NCBI GenBank assembly: GCA_001643675.2
Contig: LSRY02000048.1
Location: 381,501 to 445,500, forward strand
DNA length: 64,000 nt
Source of the DNA: Monocercomonoides exilis
Taxonomy: Eukaryota; Preaxostyla; Oxymonadida; Polymastigidae
Direction of reading: 5' to 3'
Both the position numbers and the translations under genes were made by a program. Below the pieces are notes generated by a model, which did not search any database, had not been told where the DNA came from, and was given only the letters and a program-made list of their open reading frames with translations. Below are positions 53,195-61,586 of the stretch, piece by piece. How positions within the stretch are numbered: position 1 is the first letter of the stretch; each line of letters starts with the position of its first letter.

Positions 53195-54737
53195 ATGATG
53201 AACAAAAGAAGTGCGTCTGATCATTCTGAAGAGGAGGAAGAAGAAGGAGAAGAAGGAGAAAGTGAAGAAGATTTTGAAGAAGATATGGATTATTATGAAG
53301 ATTATGATATGGATAATCTTGACGAATATTATCAATCAGAGCTTACAGAAAAGTTTTCAAGTATGCTTTGTTTGTTGCTTTTATAATGTTGCAAAAAAAT
53401 CAAAAAATTTCAGATTTATTTTCTGAATTAGGAAATTGCTCTGAAGACAATCAAAAACAGAAAATCGAGGAAATGATAAGTACTGTAAAAGAGATGGATA
53501 AACTTGAGATTTTCTCCATTTTATCGATTGAAATGTACGAAGATATTGATGAGATGATTGGAAAAATGAAATTGCCATTGACTAACGCACTTGAGCTGTT
53601 GATACACATGGGCCAATGCAGAATATTTAACCTTGTATACTTCACGCACTTTGGTGAAACTTCTTTACACTTGAAATTAAAGAAGATGATTCTTGATGAA
53701 GAAACGAAGGGAAAGGAAGAAAAGAATGAAAAGCTTTTTATTTCCATTTGTGAATGCTATTTGTTGCATTATCACTATTTAATAAATAATAACTTACTTG
53801 TGATTATTGTTCCTTGTCTCTTGAAAGTTGCATTGAACAAAGAGGGAAATGAGGAAACGCAAAAAGAAGTGGAAATGGCTTTGTTTGCCTTGTGCAGCAT
53901 CAACAAACGACAAGTATCAACTTAATTTAATTTTTTCAATGAAATTTTAGATGCTAATGCTTATAATTTTTTATTTGGATATATTAGAAATTGAAGCGAA
54001 AACTGTTTGTGAATGAGATGTCAGAAATCATCCAATATCACCAGTCACATCGAAATCTGACGCAACTGGCATATCAATCAGCTTGGGAGTTCATGATGGA
54101 CAGATTCAACGATAATGATAATTTGAAAGATGCAATTGCGGATAAACTGCATTTCGTGAGTGAGGCAGCAAGAGAATTAGATGAACTGAAGAAACGCGTT
54201 GATTGGAAGAGAAAAAAAGAAGAAAATGAAAAAAGAAGAAAGGAATCGAAAGAAGAGCTTATTTTATTAAGATGGCTCAGAACATTGAAGTCTTTCTTTT
54301 TCTTCTTCCAATTGCGAAATGAAGAATTTGTTAGGATTATCAGCAGCATTGTGCAGGTGTTTCAAGCAGCAAAGGATCATCACAGAGAAATTGAAGAGCT
54401 ATGCGTTTGCATATTTGAAGTGGTCGTAAGAAAAAGAGCTGTGAAGACTGATGATTTGTTGAAAAGTGGAACAGTTGATGCTGTTTTTGAAGAACTTCAT
54501 CGACCACCATTAAATGACGAAATCATTTTGAATTGTTTGGGATTCTTTTTGAATCTCTCGAAAAGATTAAACGAAATAGCAGATGATGAAATGGAAGAAG
54601 CTAAAAGAAAAGAAGTTAAAATGGAATTATTTGAAAAGATGGAAGAAAACGGAAGCGAAGACCTTATCATAGGTTTATGTGAATCTCAACCTTCTTTTAG
54701 AAAATTAGTTTTTGATGTGCTGTCGTATTATTTATAA
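53195..54737 (+). CDS. Helical repeat-like family protein, intact copy, three exons
   Basis: Exons 53195-53360, 53414-53913 and 53988-54737 give 471 residues. Introns are 53 bp (GTATGC...TTTCAG) and 74 bp (GTATCA...TATTAG). Both splices were chosen because they restore alignment with the minus-strand relative at 58837-60283 (TEKFSNLFSELGNCSEDNQ and KLKRKLFVNEMSEIIQYHQ). An acidic N-terminal extension (about residues 9-45, Glu/Asp/Tyr-rich) is peculiar to this copy. The rest is alpha-helical, with spacing reminiscent of HEAT or ARM repeats and Lys/Glu-rich coiled segments. No signal peptide, membrane span or catalytic motif is visible. The family appears many times in oxymonad genomes as far as I recall; its function is unknown. 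The start could be 53198 rather than 53195. Confidence 0.75.
53361..53413 (+). other. Intron 1 of the intact family copy
   Basis: 53 bp, GTATGC...TTTCAG, phase 1. Removal joins TCA-A to AT-TTA and gives FSNLFSEL, which matches FNELFEEL in the minus-strand relative. Confidence 0.75.
53914..53987 (+). other. Intron 2 of the intact family copy
   Basis: 74 bp, GTATCA...TATTAG, phase 0. The nearer TTTTAG at 53950 would leave the wrong frame, so the acceptor at 53987 is preferred. Confidence 0.7.
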
Positions 54738-55963
54738 TATTATGCTGCGAATGCTTGAGGAAATGTGACTCATCGAAATTTGTAACTCCAATTTTTATTT
54801 TTGATTTAATTTTTTTAGTTTTTTTAATAATAATTTCATATTTCAGCAATCATCAGAAGGATTTTTTGTTTCATTGAATCCATTTTTCGTTTTTTTCGTA
54901 CTTTTGCAAACAAAAACCAAAAATGTCCATTCATTTGGTCAATTCTCTTCTTTTCTTCATCAAAAATCTTCATCAATTCATTTTTTTTTTCTAGTTTCTT
55001 CTCTTCAAAAGTTCATTTTGAAAAAAAATCATGCTTATTGCAGAAACGAGAAGATGCTCAGCAGTAAATCTCATATTTCATTTCTTTGCATTATTTGTCT
55101 TTTCTCTAATGCAGCCTCAATTCCACTTTCGAAATTGTCAGTCGCTTTCGTTGTGAAAATCGCTTCCACCAGCTATTCTTACGTGTTTTTCTTCTGCGAT
55201 CCAATTTCAAGTTTTCATCCTTTTCATTTTTCATCTTTCTTCCATTCAGCTCAGTCGAATTTACGGTTTAAAATAATTTTCTTTAATCATTTGTGTTGCA
55301 TGAGGTATAATGAATGACAAATTTTTATCGAGTTTCTTTTTTTTCAACATATTGCTCAATCCTTAGCTTTATCCTTTCCGGTCCTGCTTCACAAAGCAGA
55401 AACGTGAACTTTTTCTTATGTTTGTTAAATATTTTGTATTTCAAAAGGCAACAATTGGAAATTTTTGCAATATGAATCGGAAATAATACATAACTTGATC
55501 ACGAAAATATTCATTTAAATAATTTATCGAATGTATTTCCTTCTTTGTTATTTTTTTTTTTTTTTTTGAAAAATTGCGTATTTTCCAGAAAGAATTCCAT
55601 GATTGATGATTTCCAGCCATCGATTTCCCCATTTTTTGAAATAATTCACATTAATGAGAGATAGAAAATGCATGATTATCTCTCATTTTGCAAAGGACTG
55701 TTATGTTTTGAAAAACAAAAAAAAAACTGAGCGATCTGAACTGCCATAACAACATTCGCCAATAATTTATGATTTTCTTCTTTATTTAAACCTTGCAAAA
55801 AATACCAATTCAAAAAATGATGGTTTGGCGACTGAAATTTAAATGGTTGTTTGAAGGATAAAAATTTTGTAAACTTCTTCAATCCAAACATATACGAATT
55901 TGATATGAATGATAAAATTTTGGATGTCTTCTGAATTAAATTCATTTTCAAAGAAGCAGGAGA
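54738..55963. other. Intergenic region, no gene seen
   Basis: AT-rich, with a plus-strand open frame at 54874-55317 made mostly of Phe and Ser codons from T-rich DNA. Neither strand shows a motif or codon usage like the neighbours. I see nothing functional here. Confidence 0.5.
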
Positions 55964-57380
55964 ATGAAATGACTAAAAATGCCACAGGCTTGCGTTCATT
56001 ACTACAACGAATTCATGATATTTGCATTTCTTTCTTTTTTTTTTTTGAAGAATTGTTGGAAGAACTGAAAGATTGCTTTGAAGACAATCAGAAACAGAAA
56101 ATTGAAGAATTGAATTAATTGATTGATAGAATGAATAAAGATGAATTTGAATCTATTTTTTCAGAGGAATTGTTCAATAAAATCGATAAAATGATTGAAA
56201 ATAAAAACATGACATTGGACAATCCATTTTGCTGATGAAGCACATTGGATTTTGTGATGTGCTGAGAGGATTTTGGATTAATAGTTTTTATGAATTTCAT
56301 TGAGCAAAAGATTTGAGGCTTTAATAATTGATGAAAATGAGAAGAAAGAAGAAAAGAATGAAAAGCTCTTAGTTGATCTTTGCGAGTGCTATCTTTTGGT
56401 TGACAATGGAGTTTATGCAAAGTATTTATTGATCTGTGTGCCTTGTCTTGTGAAAGTTGCATGAAACAGAAAGGAAGACGGGATTACTCGAAAAGAAGTG
56501 GAAATAGCTTTGCTGGCATTGAGGGACATTTTCCAATTATATGTTTGAAAGCTGCTGACTTCATTTTTCATGTTTTTTTTTTTCTCTCTCGTTTTTTTTT
56601 AAATAGCAAGTTGGACAAGAGCATTTCTTGGGTAAGTTCAAAGAAATTTTCAAATTTCATCTAGAGAACAAAAATCTGACACTACTTGCGTATCAATCGG
56701 CATGGAAGTTTTTGTCAGACAGGTTTTGCAAAGAAAGAAGTTTGGGAGACGTGATAGTAAATGAGTTGCATTTTGGAAGAGAAGCAGCAAGAGAATTGGA
56801 TGAACTGACGAAATGCGTGGATTTGAAGAGAAAAGAAGAAGAGAAAGAAGAAAGAAGAAAAGATAAAAAAGAAGTGATTGCAACAGGGAGATGGCTCAAA
56901 GTGATTTAAGATTTCTTTTTATGGTGTAACTTTTGGAACGAAGAATTTGTTGGGCTCATCAATAGCCTTGCTCAGTTATTTCGAACATCAAAGAATTATT
57001 TCAAAGAAATCAGCAATCAATGCATTTATTTATTGAAAGAAGTGACAGAAAATAGAGCTATGAAAATTGATGGATTATTGAAAGGAGGAGCTGTTAACAT
57101 TGTTTTTGAGGAAATGAAACAATCAACTTTGGAAGATGGAATTGCATGGAATTGTTTGCATTTCTTTTTTGCAATTTCCAGAAAATTGAAAAGAAATACA
57201 AATGATGAAATTGAAGAAGCAAAAAGAAAAGCAGAAAAAATGGAGTTGTTTGAAAAGATGGAAGAAGAAGGATACGAAGACATCATCACAAGCTTTCATG
57301 AATTGATTACATATTATTTAAGCCCTTCAGAAAATGACCTTCCGTTTGAAGACTCGTCCAATTATTGTGTGTATTTGTGA
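55964..57380 (+). pseudogene. Decayed copy of the helical family
   Basis: Segments of the same family follow in the right order but are broken. 56048-56118 encodes EELLEELKDCFEDNQKQKIEELN, then a stop. After two more stops and shifts, 56310-56460 encodes EKNEKLLVDLCECYLLVDNG and VPCLVKVA, then a stop. 56628-56909 encodes NLTLLAYQSAWKFLSDRF to RWLKVI, then a stop. 57033-57380 encodes the C-terminal part. The place of the first intron keeps the acceptor (TTTGAAG), but the donor reads AT in place of GT. At least four disabling changes make expression of a full protein unlikely. Confidence 0.75.
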
Positions 57381-57790
57381 AGCAAATTCTCTATCTGCTT
57401 TTATTCCTTTTGTTGAAGTATCAGAAAAGCAGAAGAAGAATGGAATGAAAAAGAAACAAAGATTCAGAAGAGACAGACAGAAGCAAATGAACAAACGAAA
57501 GAAGAAGAAGAAGAGAGAAGAGAGAAGAAAAGCTTTCATAATGAAGCAATGTCTTCGGCTGGACAATTCGAATATTCAACACAAATTGTGGATTCTTCAT
57601 TCTTTTAAATCATTCTTCTCATTATCATCTTCTGCTTATGCTTCGATCTCACACGCTTATTTCCACTTCAACATTCCATTCATCTTTCAATACTAAAATT
57701 AGTTTCGTATTCTTCATCTTTGTCACAGGGAAAACAACTTCTCTCTGCCTCTATCTTTCTGTTTATCTTTCTTTCTCTTTCTTTGATCTT

Positions 57791-57858
57791 GTTTTTGTAT
57801 TGTTGTTTTTGTATTGTTGTTTTTGTATTGTTGTTTTTGTATTGTTGTTTTTGTATTC
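57791..57858 (+). repeat. 14-bp minisatellite
   Basis: Four perfect copies of GTTTTTGTATTGTT plus a partial fifth. It lies at the 3' end of the minus-strand gene fragment, whose frame reads into it as Thr/Ile/Gln/Asn-rich sequence. Confidence 0.9.
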
Positions 57859-58245
57859 ATTGAAAAAACATCACATATATCAAATTCTTCACAAACAATC
57901 TCCCAACATTCATTAAAGATTCCTGATATTATTTTTCTTTGTTCTTCATATTCTTCACCCAACTTGCTTCCATTTTCGTTATCGTCTTTGTCGTCAAAAG
58001 AAAGCATAAGATTTTCAATCATTATTTCTTCTTTTTCTTTTTCTTCTTCTTCTGCATTTTGATGGAGAGACTGCATCCCTTCAAAATGCTTCAAATAAAA
58101 TGATGTTATCCAATGAAGCTGGGCCATCAAAAAAGGTTTTAAAAATTTCAAGAAAACCTTTGGACAGAGAATATAAGCCAGTTTCTTGGAATATTGTTTC
58201 TTTGTCTTCTTCGTTCCTTGAAAAGTCTTCTTTTCTTTTGCCCAT
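57859..58245 (-). pseudogene. Frameshifted gene fragment of unknown family
   Basis: From an ATG at 58245 the frame reads MGKRKEDFSRNEEDKET and continues through SLSKGFLEIFKTFFDGPAS to ILFEAF, then meets a stop at about 58.08 kb. In the next frame, EGMQSLHQNAEEEEKEKEE and KIISGIFNECWEIVCEEFD continue smoothly until the minisatellite. The two parts read as one charged helical protein broken by a single-base shift. I do not recognise the family. An alternative is a small intact gene using one frame (57723-58151). Confidence 0.4.
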
Positions 58246-58836
58246 TCAGAATTGGTTGTGGTTGTTTTATTCTTGAAGACTCTTTGCAGAAGAGCATTGG
58301 AAGAAGAAACAGGGAGAGAGAATGGGAAAGAGAACGTTGGTATTTGGGTATTGAATAGACAATCGATGCACCAATAATAGAAAAAATAACATAATTATCT
58401 TTCAATTCACATTCATCTCAAAAAATCCATAATCGTTCACTGAGTTTTGATTTCTCTTCTTCAACTCTCTGAAATCTCAATCAATTTGGAGAAATGAGGA
58501 AAGAAGCTGGACGAACACAAGACTGCTCAAAAGAGCTGAACTGAGACTTTCAAACGTGATGAGTGAACAAGTTTATATTGATTCTTCTGCTTGATGCTGA
58601 TGGACAGACAAGTCATTTGAGGAAGGCTATTGAAGAAGAAATGACAAAAATGTGAAATGAAGAAAATGCTATTTTTTGTGTTACTATTTTCTTCACTTTG
58701 TCAAAATTATGTATTATTAAAAACGAAATTCCGATAAAATAAATTTCAAATGAATGTTTGTTTTCGATTTTGCGAAATGATAAAAAAAAGGAAAATAAAA
58801 TTTTTGTGTTTGCAAGATTCAAAACGTCATATTTAA

Positions 58837-60283
58837 TCAAGTATTCACAAAATAATCAGAAGCAATAAATGGAAATCTAAAACCAAATTGAAACTGAACT
58901 TCAACAAGTATTTCAGGAAAGCTTTCGATGATGTCTTCGAATCCTTCTTCCTCAGTCTTTTCAAGCGCTTTCCTTTTCATCTCTTTCCTTTTCGTTTCCT
59001 CCTTTTCATCTTTCTCCTTTTTTTCCAATCGCCATGAAAGATTCAATAAGAATAATAAACAATGCAAGACAGTTTCGTTATTTAGTGTTGCTTGCTGAAG
59101 TTCTTCCAAAGCAATATCAACTGTTCCACTTTTCAACAAATCATCGGCCTTCACAGCTCCATTTTCTACTATTTTTCTCAAGAAATAAGTGTACACGCAG
59201 TTAGCATCTCCGTTATTCTCTTTTGTTGCTCGAAGCACCTGAACAATGCTCCCAACAAGCCCCACAAATTCTTTATCCCCAATTTTGTACGGGTCTAAGA
59301 AATATTCCAGTGGTTCGAACCATCCCATTAAGGCAAGTATGTCTTTAGCTTCTTTTTCCTCTTTTTCCTCTTTTTCCTCTTGTTTTCTCTTCCAATCCAC
59401 GCATTTAATCAGCTCATTCAATTCTCTTGTTGCTTCTCTCGCAAAATGCAATTCATACGTAATCACATATTCTAAACTTCTTTCACAACAGAATCTGCTG
59501 ACCAAAAATTGCCAAGCTAATAGATATGCAAGATGAGTGAGATTTCGGTGTTTCTGATGATACTTGATAATCTCTGTAATTTCATTCAAATATAGTTCTC
59601 TATCTATTTTCTATTTTTCAATTTGCATAATTTCCAATAAACCAAACAAAACAACTCAAGAAATCAAGTTATAAATAAATCAAACCTTCCATATACCAAC
59701 GAAACTCAAAGCCAGCAAAGCTATTTCTACTTCTTTTTGGACTTCTTCGCTGTTCTCTTTATTCGATGCAGCTTTCACAAGACAAGGCACACATATTAAA
59801 ATCAATTCTGAAGATGATCTGTTGTCGAGCAAAAGATAGTATTCGCAAAGATCGACCAGAAGCTTTTCGTTCTTTTCATCTTTTTTGTTTTCTTCTTCAG
59901 CAATCATCTTCTCGAATCTTTTTCTCAATGAAGCTTTGCTAAATCCGAAAATATTTATTTTTTTTCAGAGCTTCGCAACAGCCCAAATTTATTAACAGGG
60001 AAAGTGCATTTTCAAGTGATATTTTCTTTTCTTCAATCATTTTATCCATTTTGTTGAAATTTTCAACAGTGAAGACAGAATTGACTTCTTCATTGTCCAT
60101 TTTATCCATTAGTCTGTTCAGTTCCTCAATTTTCTGTTTCTGTTCAATTTTGGAGCAATTTTCCAGTTCTTCGAACAATTCTTCAAAAAATTAAAAATCA
60201 AGAAAGAAAGAAAGGAAAAACAGTAATCATAAATTCAAAAACAACATTTCTTGCAAACCATTGAACTTTTCGGTGATATTCAT
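58837..60283 (-). CDS. Helical repeat-like family protein, three exons, one frameshift
   Basis: Exons (minus) 60283-60259, 60180-59686 and 59610-58837. Introns are 78 bp (GTTTGC...TGAAG) and 75 bp (GTTTGA...AATAG). Exon 1 gives MNITEKFN, and the splice yields FNELFEELENC, matching the plus-strand relative. In exon 2 the frame shifts once at an 8-base homopolymer (59958-59965, T on the plus strand). Before it reads LINLGCCEALKK and after it SLRKRFEKMIAEEE. The exon total (1,294 nt) is one base over a multiple of three, as expected for a single extra base, so the encoded protein would be about 430 residues. Exon 3 gives YLNEITEIIKYHQKHRNLTHLAY and a Lys/Glu-rich helical C-terminal half. Either a recent pseudogene or a homopolymer sequencing error. 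Function unknown. Confidence 0.7.
59611..59685 (-). other. Intron 2 of the minus-strand family copy
   Basis: 75 bp, GTTTGA donor, AAAATAG acceptor, phase 0, matching intron 2 of the plus-strand copy in position and phase. Confidence 0.7.
60181..60258 (-). other. Intron 1 of the minus-strand family copy
   Basis: 78 bp, GTTTGC donor, TTTTGAAG acceptor, phase 1, at the same position as intron 1 of the plus-strand copy. Confidence 0.7.
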
Positions 60284-61586
60284 CGTCTACGCTTTTATAA
60301 GTGAACCACCCAAAAAAAAAATTCAACATTTTCGTCGCACACAGAACATAAAGCAAAATCATTTGAAAAAATAAATTGAATGAAAAGGGAGTACATCCAT
60401 CAAAACATCAACTCTCATACCATCTTTTTTTGCATTTGCATTTGTGAGAAACAATTGTGAAGAAGAACAAAGATTTTCTTTCAGATCTGTTGTTATGGCT
60501 GTCATGATCGTTGTCATTTCTTTTTTCGAAAACAAAATTTTCATCCACAAAATGAGAGAACATCGGATATAAATCATCTCTGAATTGTGTGAATTTTTTC
60601 CGAAATTGGCAGGAGGAAATGGAAAGATATTAACAAATATGAATTTTTTATCAAATGTTTCAAATGAAAGATTCTTGAGGTAATCACAATAAACAAAAAT
60701 ACATTGAATTCAAATATTTGGATGAAAGACACAAGCAAGTTCATATTCATGTGGAAAGAATACATGAATATATTTTTTTTTAAAAAAAAAAAAAAAAAGA
60801 AGAAGAAGAAGAAGAAGAGAACTGTTTGGTATTCATTATGTGAAAATGAAATTATTAACCACTTTTAATTCCAAAGTGTTTCAAACATTTCCACAATTAC
60901 AAATATGATAAACAGAAACAATTATTTTGGTAATTTGTTTCTTTCATTATAAGTTGAGCTTCATATATCTGAACACTTTGACTCATCAAATTTGACACTT
61001 CCAAACAATAATTGTGCTTCGTTTCATATCTCTTTCTCAAAAATTCATCGTGTTGAAAATTATTATTCATTCGAAAAAACAAGGAAACAAAAATTCTCCA
61101 TTTTATTTAAATAAATATATATTTGTTTCAAATTTGAGTAATTTTTTTCCTAAATTGAATTATTGCTGAAGTATCTGTCAGTCTCTGAAAAGCCTTTGCA
61201 AGCTACTGAAAAAATGAATCAGGATAATATAAGAAGGTTAGTGGGAAAAAATCATAATTTTTATCTTATAAGCAGTTATAAAGCCAGAAAAAAATAAAAA
61301 TTGTTTTCAAAGAAGTTATGAAAATAGCATATTTCATTATTTCGAAGCCTCAAGACAATCAATTTCAAGTAAGAAATAATGATAAAAAAATTAAAGACTT
61401 CTTTTTCAAATAAACTTTTTTATCAACCCCTCTTTCAAATTTCATAATTTTCTGCAAATGAATATTCATTCGCGAAGTAACAAAGAGAGATTGAAAACCT
61501 GAAAAGATAAACATGAACTTTTGAAAAAGATTCTTGGATACAACACAAAAATATTTTCCAAATCACCCAAATATTTTCGTTGAAAT
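60284..61586. other. Intergenic region, no gene seen
   Basis: AT-rich with short A runs (60.77-60.81 kb, followed by an AAG repeat). No long frame, motif or RNA gene was recognised. It lies between the 5' end of the minus family gene and the 3' end of the condensin gene. Confidence 0.5.

Larger units (their letters stand above)
57381..58836. other. Intergenic region with a gene fragment and a minisatellite
   Basis: Spacer between the decayed copy and the minus-strand copy. It holds a purine-rich plus segment (57.42-57.55 kb), a 14-bp minisatellite and a broken minus-strand coding fragment, both listed separately. The remainder, 58.4-58.8 kb, is AT-rich and shows nothing. Confidence 0.5.

Noticed and set aside
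52599-53205. Minus-strand frames of 97 and 126 codons
   Set aside because: AT-rich sequence with frequent Phe, Lys and Asn. The second overlaps the first exon of the family gene on the other strand.
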